A stretch of DNA of 64,000 nt from Chrysomallon squamiferum (GCA_012295275.1 CM022665.1:20751650-20815649); one strand, 5' to 3'; positions 1-17,584 are shown, numbered from the stretch's first letter. Numbers and translations are program-made. The notes: generated by a model from the letters alone, not told the origin.

Positions 1-72
1 ACCAATTTTTGTTAAGAGAATGTTATATATATATATATATAAATATATATTTTTTTTTTTAAATTTGACATT

Positions 73-3375
<3,303 letters not shown>

Positions 3376-3622
3376 GACGGTATTCAAATATACCACGTCG
3401 ACAAGAAAAAGTAAAACCTAAGTTAATTTTGTATACAGAACAAGACACAACAGAGATATTTGTTTATAACTGGTACTCTGTCCGGTTTTATCTGCAGCAT
3501 TTAGAGCGTAATGTACCAGAAGATAATTGTTGAAAATAGACTAACCGCAAGTTACCATATAAAACACTGCTACAACAAAAAGTTAAAAGCGTTAGTTTTA
3601 AATATCACAGTTATAAATAAAA
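3376..3622. promoter_or_regulatory. Shared upstream region of two divergent genes
   Basis: Exactly 247 bp separate the ATG of the minus-strand STI1-domain gene from the ATG of DDX18, so this stretch must hold both 5' UTRs and both core promoters, unless a 5' non-coding exon exists that I cannot see. It has more CpG (for example accacgtcgac near 3396) than the flanking introns. I see no convincing TATA box at a sensible distance. A bidirectional promoter is an inference from spacing. Confidence 0.6.
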
Positions 3623-3728
3623 ATGGCTTCCGGCAAAGAAAACTCACATGTTGAGAAAATTCGCAAAGATAAAAAAAAGTTGAAACAAGTTATAGCTTTG
3701 ATCAAAACAGGAGATATTCCACCTTACG
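3623..3728 (+). CDS. DDX18: DDX18 exon 1 (start codon)
   Basis: Encodes [20 protein letters not shown] and onward, a basic N-terminus. The donor is TACG|gtaatt at phase 1. Start choice: first ATG in an adenine-rich favourable context, and the frame joins exon 2. Confidence 0.85.
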
Positions 3729-6700
3729 GTAATTTTTATTCATTCAAAGAATAAAACATTTACGGTATTACAAATATCGAAATTAACCAAACATATGAAC
3801 ATCGTTTTCATTCAGTTTTCAAACATTTAAATTTTATGATTAAAACTATAGTAACAGTTCTAACACTAACACAGTCAATATATCACATTAAATATTAGTA
3901 TTTATTACTCTTAATTAGTCATAGTAAGTTAGTTCAATTCATAAATGAAATATAGCTACAACTGAAACGTTTTTAATTTTTAAAATAATAAAATTATATA
4001 TACCACTAACATAACATTTTAATAATTTTATTATTATTTTATTATTATTATTATTATTTATTATTATATCAGCTTTTTAATGAATTATCAATAACTAATT
4101 TACAAAAAATACATAGAATAAATCATTAAATTTGATTTATTACAGCTGGCTAAAAGTCTTGATTACATTGCATTGTTTATAATGTTGTGTCTTAGAAACT
4201 ATTAACATGGTTTGGAAAAATAACTAATTGATGATGATAATTATCAGAATAAATACAGTTATTAAAATGTTTATTTGTATCATTTCAGAACTGGGAAAAC
4301 TGAAGAAAATGAAGAAAAAGATTAAAGAAAGACTAATTCAGTCCATAAATGGTTTCTCTGAACAAACAGAACAAAACACAGGTATATTAATACTATTATT
4401 CAGAAAATAACTTGCTCAACACATCTAAAGAATATATTAGGAAGCAGAGTCAACATGTACTTAAATAGAATTTAACTGAAGTAATTCAGATAACATTTAT
4501 ACATATATTTGGGTTATTCCACATTTATACATCTAAAATTCTAAGTTATAATATTTACACTGCACCAAAAACTTAATATTGATATATAATATTAGGTACC
4601 GTCAGCCTAGCCGATATAATTTGGTCGAAGCTTTTAAAATTTCAGATTTTGGCCATTTTTTCCAGTCCCAAATCCCTCCTATAAATCCTACCATAAAAAA
4701 CAAATACATGTAACTAAAGATCTTTTGTGCTCTTTTAAATGGTGTTGTTGTTCTTGTTGTATCTTTAATCAGTTCTTTGTACGAAAGTGTTAAATGCAGC
4801 AGGGGTAAATGCACTTTGGCACCTATGGTCAGCAATTAACAGCGTGGAGTAAAAAGTCCTAAAATAGGTTTGCTCTACAAACGCCTGACTTGTTTTAGCC
4901 AAAATGGCTTCAATGTTATTTTTAGCACAGATCGGAGGGTCAAAGTTCAATCTTTATAACAGTGTGCATGTTGTCGCTGGCTATCGCTTATATAAAAAGT
5001 TGTGACCAAAAATGTACTTTTTGATGCCTTCAAACCAATTTTGAAACAAACTGGCTAAAAATGAAACCTGTGTTCACGCGATCAAATGAAAGATCATTCA
5101 ATTACCTTTCAAACAATGTGCAACACGACGGTGTGTCTTCTTTGGCAAAAACAAGCTCTGCATTTGAACGTAGCACGTGTTTAGTGAAATCGCCATTATG
5201 TTATGTTTTTTACAGAACGAAATCGCCATAGATTTTATGTACAGCTAGAAAGGTCTGGCGCTGTTTAAAATGATTATATTAATATGTTTATATTTTTAAT
5301 AACTTGTTGGTTGTTTGTTTTTCTTCAGTGTTCCTACTTTTATTGTTTACATTATATCATGTGCATAGCGAAATCACGTTCTGAAATAAACGAATTAACA
5401 TTGTTTTGCCGATTACTATCTTCAGTTTAAAACCGTCGATTATTTCGCTTAAAAAATTCTTGCGATAAACGTTGAATTAAGAATCGTAAACATAAAAAAC
5501 TATACAACATAATAGAACAATGTATTCAGAGGTATTGATGGAATGCTGAATAAAAATCTAATCACTTTTTTTAAAATATAAAATCATAAATTGATCAGCT
5601 TTAAAACATTATTTTTGCTTGTTGAGAAAATTTCAACAATGGTCAGATGATAGGTAACTTTTGTTTGCTGTCAAATCACAGCAAGTACAAAGCTAAGAAA
5701 ATTCTATTATGTTTGCTTCAAATGACAGACTTATAACACCTATGTCTTTAATTGCCTCTAGTCTCATGATTACATACATTTTATTGTCCCTGATTAATAC
5801 CTGCAACACCTTTCTGGAGTTGACTCCAAGGATTAGCTGAGTTTATGTATTGCAAAGGATTATGGTATAAACATCAAATGATTCTAGACCTTTTAAGTAA
5901 CATTTATATATATATGATATATACACATCACAGTATCTTAACTTACTACTACCAATTATTTAATAGAGTGAAAATTGAAGCTGTTCCTGTAAATAAAGTT
6001 GTGCTGTTCTATATTAATTGAAAAGGTAATTTTTTTTTATGGGCTTGGCAGAAAAAATGATTTCTTTTTATTACAAATGTTAGCTTTAAGTATGTCATTT
6101 GAAAGATCTTGATAAATTGTTCACAACACAGGTTGAATTTGTCAAATAAGAACTTTTAGTCATTCTGCCATGTGTCATTTTGAAGATTTTGGCATGTTTA
6201 ATGTGTTATTGTGAACACACATACAAACATAAAATTCTGAAAAAAATGAACTCATTTAGCAAAGTTGGTACCATCACTCTTGTTGATTTTCAGCCTTTTA
6301 TGTCAATTACTTTTCAAACTACAGTTGGCCAAAGTAGCCCTTTCTGCTAATTAGCCAAAATAGGGCTAAAAATAACCAAATACCTGTCATACTGATTTGC
6401 ATATATCTTTTTGACCGCTGGAGATAGAGTCACAATGTTTTGCGTGTTTTCATTCTTTTTGCTACAGCTTTCATTATGTGATATTTTTTTTGCATATTAT
6501 GTGAAATTAAAGTCAGAAAAAATTTGCCTGCTGGTACCTAATAATGTCCATTTATATGAAATGAGCTGTTTTAAACAAAGTGTTATATAGTATTGTACCA
6601 GGTATGTGTAGGCATTCCATTTCAGAACTGTATATTGTTAAAAAAGAAATTAAAAAGAAATAAAGCAAAAAAAAGTGAAAATTAAATAAATTCCACTACA

Positions 6701-9700
6701 TTTATAATACATTGCACTAACCTGTGGAATGTTTTCTTAGTAAATTTAATGTACTGTTATGAATTTCATTTCCTTGAATGATATATACATCTTGATCAAC
6801 TGAAAAATAACATTGCATATTCAAGTTATTTTCATTTGGTAAATTCATACCAAATAACTTTTTCCCAAATTGATGAAAAATTAAATTTTTATTAATGTTA
6901 TTGTTTCATTCTTGATTAAACAGATGATGAATCTGAGGAAGGAGTCTGTGAAACATCTGAGCGAGACATTAACAATAAAAAAGGAAAGAAAAGAAAGAAG
7001 AAACTTGGTGGTGAAGAAAGTAAGTTGATGTTTGTAATTTGTTATGATCATTTTATTCAGAATTTATATAATAGGAAACTGTAGAAAGAGTTTTAAAAAA
7101 TAAAAAAGTAACACTAAAAATACTACTACTACTACTAATAAACAAACAAACAACATTTTTATTTATTTATTTATAACAAAAATGGAAAGAATTTTAGCTA
7201 TTTATCTAGCACAGTTCTTAATTTTAATTTACCTTCCATTTTCAATGATTTTTGTACTTTTATTCCTTTATTTGCTGGAATGCCAAACAAATATTCCTGA
7301 AAAAAAAAAAAAAATAATAATAATAATAATAAAAAAAAAAAATAATAATAATAATAATAAAAATAAAAGTCCTAGATAATAAAAAAATATAATTTAAAAT
7401 TTAAACATGTATATTTTATCTAACTGAGATGAAAATTTAAACATGAATATTTTATCTAGTTGAGATGAAAAAGGCAAAGACTGATGATGATGAAGAATCT
7501 GCAGACAGTAATGATGATGATGGTGAAGATGATGAAGGTGAAGAATCTGCAGACAGTAATGATGATGATGATGAAGGTGAAGATGATGAAGATGATGATG
7601 ACAGTAATGATGATGATGATGAAGATGAAGACAAAAAAGAAGATGGTGATAAAAATGATGGCAACAATGAAAATGATCAAGTTGGAAAAATTGAGGAAAA
7701 TAAACGTAAGATTTTAAACATTTATTATTTTTAAAAAAAAGAAGAAAAAAGTCTTCTGTTTTCTCTCATACAGACATATAATTTTCCTACCAGTATTCAT
7801 GAGAAAAGAAGCATGTTACAAGTCAACTCATTTTTTTCCAGTTCCAGGAAGCAGTGTTGGAGCAGAGATTGCTCTAGACACTTCGTTTGAGTCTCTGAAG
7901 GACAAAGTTGCTAGTCAGACTTTGAAGGCAATACAGGACATGGGATTCATTCACATGACAAAGATACAAGTGAAAGCTATCCCACATCTACTGGAGGGGA
8001 GGTAAATATCAGTCGTATGCTTTTTCTTTCATATAATGTCTTTTAAAACTGATTGATTAGGCATCAGTTACAGAATAAAAAAAAAAAGCACAATTTAATT
8101 GTTCATACACTCAAAATGATTAAGAATGTAAGGCTGTTTCATCATATATTATATTAACTCTACTTATAAACACTTACTGATCTTTAAACATGTTGGTTAA
8201 AGTTGTTCCCATTCCTCCCAAAAGAATGATATTTTCTATAGAATGAATTTTGTTTGTCCTTACTATATACTATCGCTTTCATATTGTTAAAAATCTCTTA
8301 CTGCATATTTTTTGTTATTATTACTTTTATTTATTTATTTATTTATTTTTTATTATTGTCATTAATATTTTTTTCCATTAATTTAGGGATCTGATGGGAG
8401 CTGCAAAGACAGGAAGTGGGAAAACACTGGCATTTCTAATCCCTGCAGTGGATTTGATGTACAAACTGAAATTCATGCCACGAAATGGGACTGGTTGCAT
8501 AATTATCTCCCCTACCAGAGAACTCTCCATGCAGACATTCGGAGTTCTCAAAGAACTGTTAAAATATCACTGCCATACATACGGACTGATCATGGGGGGA
8601 ACCAGCAGGCAGGAGGAGGCAAAGAAATTGGCTAAGGGAATTAACATCATTGTAGCTACACCCGGAAGATTATTGGATCATTTACAGGTAAATGATAGGT
8701 GAAAATATTTACTTTTATATACCTGGATGGTTATTAAATCATTTACAGGTAAGTAATGGATCAAATTTTTTATTTTTATGTACCTAGATGATTATTAAGT
8801 CATTAACACATAATTGATAGATGAAGTTATTTATTTTTACACCTCGAAGATTATTAATTCATTTACAGGTAATGATAGATAAAATCATTATTTAATATTT
8901 TACCTGTATCATTATTAAATCATTTGTAGGTAAGTGAAAGGTAAAATGTTTAAATCATTTAGATGCAGGTGAGAGGTAACATTATTAGTTACATAAGAGC
9001 TAAAGAATAAATGTTAATAGTTTTATGTGTACCTGAATCATTATTAAATCATTTGCAGGTATTTGATAAATAATACATTTATTATTATACCTGGAAAATC
9101 ATTAATTCTTAAACAGCTAAATAATAATAAATTAATTATTATATATACATCATTTACAGGTGATAGGTAAACAACAGGTAAATGCTGCAGTTAGACATGA
9201 TTTTTAGGAAAGTGTTCAATTTTGTTTATATATATATATATATATATATTTATAGACAAATAAGATAAGATAAATAAATTATTAATACTGTTATACCAGA
9301 TTATTGTTTTACTGAATGATGATTGATAAATAGAGGTTTATAATCTCTTTTTTTTTTTCCTTCTCTTTTTTCTTCTTATTATTTATTTATATATTTACAT
9401 TTTTTAAAAAAAATAAAGTTTTTCTCTTTTTTGGTTTTTATTTTTTAATTTTTTTTCACAGAACATAGCTAATTTTATTTTTAAAATACAAAGTTTTGTT
9501 TTTTCTTTATTTATATTTTCACAGAATTATGCTTACTTTATTTTTAAAATATAAAATATTGTTTGTTCTTCATTTTAAATGTTTAAATTATTATTTATTT
9601 AGATTTTCACAGAGCACAACTAACTTGATTTTTAAAATATAAAATTTTGTTTATAAGATTTAAAGTATTATTGTTTGTTCTTCATTTTAAATGTTTTATT

Positions 9701-12700
9701 TCTTATTTATTTATTACAGAACACTGCAAACTTTATGTACAAAAATCTGCAGTGTTTGATCATTGATGAGGCAGACAGAATTTTAGACATGGGTTTTGAA
9801 GAAGAAATGAAACAAATTATCAAACTGTTACCAAGTAAGTCATAACTATCAGTCATAAAATGTTAGCAACAAATCTCAAATTGAGTATCTTGACAAAAAA
9901 TCTATAAAGAATGAGCATTTGAATGAAACCCATATTCTTCACCAAATGAGAATAGCTATGAAAAAATAATTCTTTACAAAATTTTTTTATTTTCCACAAC
10001 ATTAATCAAACGATTATTTCTAAAATATTACAACTCTATGCAAGTTACATAATTTTCATTTTTTTTAATACAAAATTATTTTTTCTTTCTGAAAATTAAA
10101 GAAATAATGTGAAGTTTTATGTTATTTTGAACTAAGTCAATACATTTAACAGATTTAATTGTTATTGTTATATTTATTGTTGTTATTATTATTATTATTA
10201 CTTTTTATTACTGCTATTATCATTATTATCATTACTGTTATTATTATTACTTTTACTATTTATTGTTATTGTTATTACCCTTATTATTATTATTATCATC
10301 ATCAATACTATTATTATTATCATCAATACTATCAGCATTATCATTCTTATTATCATCAATGCTATAGTCTTTTTATTATTATCATTATTTAAATTAGAAA
10401 GAAGACAGACAATGCTGTTTTCTGCGACTCCAACAAGAAAAACTGAAGATTTAGCAAGAATATCATTAAAGAAGGAACCACTGTATGTTGGAGTGGACGA
10501 CACCAAAGATGAAGCTACTGTCGAAGGACTGGAACAGGTAAAACAGTTTATTGTATGACATAATTACATCAGATTCAATAATCATGCTGTATAGATATAT
10601 ACACACATGCACGCACGTACGCACACACACACACATACATATACATTAGGTCTACAAATGTTTTCTGTTACAGTGTGGTATTGTATATCATTCTCTATCT
10701 CACTCCATTCACATCATTTTTGTTAACCTAAGAGACCAGTGGTGATAGACTACTGGATATTTCCATTTTTGATATGAGATCTGATTTATAAAGCACATTC
10801 TAAGCACTGCTAAACATTATATTACTTATTTTCTATCCCACATATATCTCGAAGGTAAATACCAAAATTGGTGAACTTTATTAGAGTTGTTTCCCTTTGA
10901 GGTACATGTATAGTGGTTTGTGTCTGAAGATTATTGGATCCTTTGATAAAGTAGTTTATGTCTAAATTATGTTAGAGTTGTTTCCCTGCAATAGATGTTT
11001 TCACAAAGCTAAACAATGGTATTATAAAATTACTGATTTAAAATAGTCATTTCTAAATAATTACAGAATAATTAATGTTAATATATTTATTTTTTATTGT
11101 CTTTCATACTTTTTGTCCCTATCTCCTCTAGGAATAAGTGTCTACATAACTAAAACCGATTAATACTTAAGATATAAATGATATACAGAATGAGGCAAAG
11201 CCTTTCTTTTTATGTATTCACATTTACTGAATGAAATACATACTGTAAAAAAAAAAATTATATATTTTTTTTTTATAAAATATACAAATAGTTATACAGT
11301 ATGAAACAATAAAGAAAGGATGTTATTTTCACCACTCAACATGTATTAAAATATTTAGTTTAAAATTTGTATACAAATTTTACACTTTAATTCATGTGTT
11401 TGTTACTTGAATTAAAAGATGTAAATTTTAATTATTTATTTATTTTATTTTGTAGTATTTTTATTTTTTTTTTTATTATTATTATTATTATTTTTTTTTT
11501 TTGTATTTATTTATCTCATGGGTGTGTAGTGTCAGTTATAAACATGTTTATCTAAGATGTGTGTAAGTGAATTAAAATATCAGTATTTTGTTGTTTTATT
11601 GGGGTTATCTCAGATGTATGTTAAGTCATTTAATATCTATGTATTTTGTTGTTTTTTCAGGGATATGTTGTCTGTCCATCAGACAAGAGGTTTCTGCTTC
11701 TGTTCACATTTTTAAAGAAGAACAGAAAGAAGAAGGTGATGGTGTTTTTCAGTTCATGCATGTCAGTGAAGTACCACAATGAACTGCTCAACTACATAGA
11801 CCTCCCTGTCATGTGTATACATGTAAGTAATCACTCCTTAATTATTTATAAATTTTTTTACATTTTTGTGTATTTTTTTAACGTTCGATTATCAATTTGA
11901 CTGTATTGTCTATGATTGAAATACATATTCCATAACTATTTCTACATCTGTATTGTATGTCTAAGTTAATAATTCCACATCTGTTAAAAAAAATTACTAT
12001 AATTTTGTTAATTTGGATGAATGTTTTATTTTTTAAAAAATGTATTAATCTTTTTTTTTTTGTATTCTTTGATAATAAATTCTTCTTCATTGTGCATACC
12101 TGAAAGTTGATCATTCCTCAATAATGATTTTTTTTATCCTTTTATTTTTTGGATGAATTTTTAAAAGCAAATTATGAAATTTTTTTTATTCTTTGATTAT
12201 AACTTTTATAAAATATTTTATATGCATCTAAGTTTATCATTCTACAATTATTTCTATCTTTCTTAGAATTTTTTATCCTTTGATTGAAACTTACTATATT
12301 CTCTATGTCCATATGTTAATCATTCCATAAAATGATAAATAAACATTTTTAGTTCATTTTAATGAATTTTTTCAGATTTTTTATTTTATCCTTTGGCTAT
12401 AATGTTTATTATATTGTATGTGCCTGTAACTTAATTCTATTTCATAATTATTTCTACATTTGTTTAAACATTTTATGGGTTTTTATTGTTTCATTGCAAC
12501 TTTCATTATAATGTTCATATCCATAAGTTAATCATTTCTGCTTTTGTTTCTAACATATTTATGAATCTTTTTATTATTTACTTGTAATTTTGCTACATTA
12601 GCTAAATATATCAACGTAACAATACATGTTTAACTGATAAATCAGAAATTTATTATACATCATAGTGAAAATAAATAGAAAATATTCTGATGTTTTTTCT

Positions 12701-13628
12701 TCAAAACCTTTTTTCAGCATATTTGACTTTTAATACATTAAATGTTGAGATAATAAAAGATGAAAAATTACTGGATCCATACTTCTTTTCACATTATCAT
12801 AGTTTATTATTTGAAAAGATTAAGTGTTTAGCAACAGGTAAATGAATCCAGTGTAAATGTATGAAATAATTTATATTGAAATTGAAATTTCATGTAATTT
12901 TTTTATTATGATTATCTCTTAACAAAGCATAACTTTATTAACAATAACAAAATTATTTATTTTTGTTTCTTTTCTTTTCAGGGAAAACAGAAGCAAGCTA
13001 AGCGCACGCAGACATTTTTCCAGTTTTGTAATGCCAAGGAAGCTACTTTGTTATGCACAGATGTAGCAGCCAGAGGTTTAGATATCCCATCTGTTGATTG
13101 GATAGTTCAGTATGACCCACCAGATGACCCCAAGGTAGATAGCTCATAGTGATTATTTTCAATTCATTTTTTTTTTTAAATATTTATTTGAATTTTTTTT
13201 TATTATTCTGTGATTGGAGAGTTCATTGATATATGTATTCACACCATTATTACTATTGTTATTATTTACTATTTGTTGATAACTCTGACATCAGTGCTAT
13301 CTTTTACTATTAATAGTAATATTATTATTGTTATTGTTGTTTTTTTTGTTATTATTATCATTATTATTATTATAACTTAGAAAACAAACAATAAGACTTT
13401 GCAGTTTTTATATATTGTTAATTTGACAATTTTGTTTTTGCTTTGCTCTCTAAATATGCATATATATGTTGTTTTTCTTATTTAACATGTATAAAGGTAT
13501 TTTGAATAAATTGTTTTAAGATTCATAAGAAACATTCTAAATATCTGTAATCTCAGCTCAACCAGGAGTAAAACAAAAAATTAAAAACTGTTTTCATTGG
13601 TATTCTGAAATGCATTTTAGTGTTTGTT

Positions 13629-13671
<43 letters not shown>

Positions 13672-15640
13672 TATTTATTAATTTAATTTTATTTTTTTTT
13701 TTTTTATTGATTTATTTTATTTTTTTTTTTATTCTGTAAGGACTCTTCTTCAGATATTTTCAAAATAATCTTAGCCTCACAAAAAATCAGTTATTTTATT
13801 TTAACTGAAGTAATGTTTTGTTTTTGAATATTTTAGAATCTTTAAAAAATAATTAAAAAAAAAAAAATTAAAAATGAAATAGCTGAAAACTAAAAAGTAA
13901 AAAGTAAAAGAAAAATTAGAAAAATTAAAATTAAATATAAATAAAAACTGAAAATTAAAAAACAAATACTAAAAGTACCACAAAAAAAAAAAAATAAAAA
14001 TAAAAATAAAAATAAATAAATAACAAAATACAAAATATAACATAAAAGATTAAAAAAAAAAAAAAAAAAAAACTCAACCCAGTTTTTTTCAAAGTGTACA
14101 GGAGTTGAAGTAGAGATGTCTAATACGCTGTTGTATTCTACAGGTGGAATCAGATGACGTTATATCTCATTTACCTGCCAGGATTAAAATTACTTGACAA
14201 AACCTGTAACTGATAACCAAACAAATCCATTTGTGAAAAAAAAAATGCACTATTACTTGCAATTGGAATTGTATAATTTTGAAATAAAAAAAAAAAAAAA
14301 AACACAACAGAAAATCAGAAGAAAAAAAAGAATTTTTAATTTTTTTTTATTTTGTGTACATGAAACTTGATAAATACAATCAGCTGTCTTTAAATATCAC
14401 TTACATAAAATGACAAATTTTTTCTTCTTTTTTATTATATTTATTTTTTTAAATATATTTTTACATGTAGATTTTTTTATTCTTATTATGAATGAGTTAT
14501 ATTGGTTTGTAAGTGGAGTTTTTAGAGTAAGGTTATTGTCAGAAATAAGAAAAAAAAAAAAAAAAAGATGAAACATTTCAACATGTTTGGAGGATTATTA
14601 CTGATTTTGTAAACTACATTTGTTTTTAATACTAGACTGCTTTATTGTTCTGATATTTTAGGTATTAAAAAAACTAATAATAACAATAATAATTTAAAAA
14701 ACTATAATAACAGTAATAATATAATAATAATAATAATAATAGGTGAGTTTTTTTTTTATGGGATTATTATTTTATAGAAATAATTGAATATGTAACTTTT
14801 TTTGTTGGAATGGATTTTTATAATATTGTTTATATTTATTTTATTATTAATTCGTGTTTTGGTTGTATTTTTTTTTCTCTTTTTTTTTTTCATTTTTGTT
14901 GTGATTTGGACTTTGACATAGATACATCAGTCTTTTTGTCTGTCCATCCATCCATGAAAACTGTTAAAATTATCTGAGTAGATAAAGTTGGTTAATAAAT
15001 CAGTGACAGATTTCATACAATTTTAACAGTTTCTGACATAATCTTGTTATATTTTTCTTTAGTCATAAAACACCATATTAGTGGATAAAAAAAATTGTTT
15101 ACGTTTAAAGAAAATTACATTTTTATCTGTTTTGTAGATTCTGCATTCCATAATATAAATATTTCTTGTCAGAAAAATAAGATTATATTTCTTTTTTTAA
15201 AAACATAACTGCGATTTGTCCATAATGTACATAATAGTTGTGGTTTATTTAATTTCTTGTTTCTACAAACTGCAGTCATAGATTTATTTTCTGATTTTTA
15301 TTGTTAATCAATATACCTGTCTGAGTTATCTCTTTCACTCTCATTTTCTCTGTTTCTCACTCTGTCATTCGCTCTGTACTTCCTTTTCTCTCCCCCTATA
15401 TCTTTCACACTCTAACTCTCACATTCTCTCTTTCTTTGTTACTGTCATGCTCTTTCTTTTTCACCTTCTTTTTTCTGGTCTCCCATTTTCTTTCTCTCTC
15501 TCCCTCTCTCATTCCTTCTTTCTGTCTGTCTTTGTCTTTTTTCCATTTACTGTCTTTCCCTCTTTCTTGCTCTCCCACTTAATCTCTTTCTGTTTCTCTT
15601 TCTCATTTTTGTTTTCACTCCTTCTCTCTTTTTCATTCTG

Positions 15641-15704
<64 letters not shown>

Positions 15705-17128
15705 GTCACACACACACACACACACACACACAAATATCTAATTTTGTTTTTTGATTTTTTTTTAAACTGGCTTGCCAATAATTGTTTTGCCAAATAGGAA
15801 AAGCTCAGGGTATTTTAATTTTTTTTTTTTTTTTTTTTGAATTTATTTATGATGTTTGCATGGTGTCAGTTTTGTGTGGTGTAATTAATAGAGCAGTTCT
15901 GTTTCTTTTTATCACTTTGTGACTTTCTATTTTCGTAACCTGGTAAGTTTGTTACTTGTCAGGCTGTTTTCTTTCAAAAGATGGATAACGCTGAAGATGT
16001 ATTTATTAGTGAAAATCAGATATGTTTTGCAGTGTTTGTAAAAAGAGAATATTGTTGCTGATGATGCTGCTGCTGTTGATGATGATGTTAGAAGTTGTAA
16101 ATAATAATTGTAAATGGTTTACAAAATAATTTTACAGATAAAAATGTAACAGCTGTTAAAATGAAAAAATATGTAACTTTTTGTTGTTAGTGGTTATCAT
16201 TGTATAATTCATATACAACTACTACTACTAATAATAATACCATTAATACTGATATTGCTATTACTACTGCAAGCACTTCTATTATTATTACTACTTCTAC
16301 TGTTACTGCAACTACTACTACTACTACTATAATATTCTTTTGCTACTACAAGTACTGTTACTAATAATGCTGCTAATATTACAACTGTTGCTACTACAAC
16401 TAATAATAATAATAACATGGGACAATTGTAATAACAACATTAAAAACAATAATGAAAACATTAAAAACAATAAGAGAAAATCAGCTGTGGCCATTCCATT
16501 CATTCCATTGGCTGCTTTTAATTAACACCAACAAATCTTTCATATGAAACTTCACAAAGATGTAGATTTACTCATATTGACTGTGAAGTTTGATAGACCA
16601 AGAGTGCTTAGTTGGAATGTGAATTTTTTTTTTTTTAAATGGAGCATTGATTCTGTGATGTAATTTTGTATTTTCTGTCTGTCTGAGTTACCACCCACTG
16701 GTTAACACACAGAGTTTGTTGATTCTGTAAGAACATTTATTTTTAAAATGACAGTCTATACAGACCAGATTTCATTCTCCATCATCTGGTTGAAGTTAAA
16801 TATATCTGTTTTGTCATTCAGTAACATCCTATCTCTGTAAATCAACATTTGTGTAAAGACGGAGCATTTCAAATAGAAATATACAAATCTGAAAGACTGT
16901 TTAAAAAAAATAATAATAATAATAAAAAATAACAGCACACTCCCCCCAAAAAAAAATATAACAAATAATAAAAAAGCATCTTTACTAATACAGATATACA
17001 TGTATATACACATTTTTTTTTTTACATTTGTTTACACGTAGTAGTAATAGTTGGTATAAAAGGGTAGATTTTACTGTAACAGGAACAGTGTTTATTTTGT
17101 ATTTTTTTTTTTTTTTTTTTAATGTAGT

Positions 17129-17161
<33 letters not shown>

Positions 17162-17505
17162 GATATAAATTATATATTATTTTTTTATTGTTACATTATT
17201 TTTTTAAATTATTATTATTTTTCTTGTTTGTTTATTTATTTATTTATTTATTTATGTGTTTATTATTATTATTTATTTTTTTATTTTATTTATTTTTTTA
17301 AATAATTTGTTCCCATGTGTTATGAGAAAGATGTAAGATTATTTATCTGAGTGTTGAAATCCAGATCTCATTCCACAGTTTTATCTCACATCACAGCTGA
17401 ATCTCCTGATAATACTTTCTGACTGAGAACTCCACAAAGAAAAGAAAAATTGGAGAGAAAGTGGGATGAGGGAGGGATAGGGTAGAGATAGGGTGTTAAT
17501 AAGAG

Positions 17506-17584
<79 letters not shown>

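Noticed and set aside
4602-4950. Minus-strand frames of 61 and 77 residues in DDX18 intron 2
   Set aside because: No recognised domain. They lie inside the putative transposon and do not resemble a transposase.
7452-7680. Minus-strand Ser/Pro-rich frame across exon 4
   Set aside because: Antisense shadow of the acidic DDX18 exon. The plus frame joins exons 3 and 5 in phase.
15447-15797. Opposed 116- and 94-residue frames with Leu/Ser or Arg/Glu repeats
   Set aside because: Translation of a (CT)n microsatellite and its pyrimidine-rich flank in intron 10.
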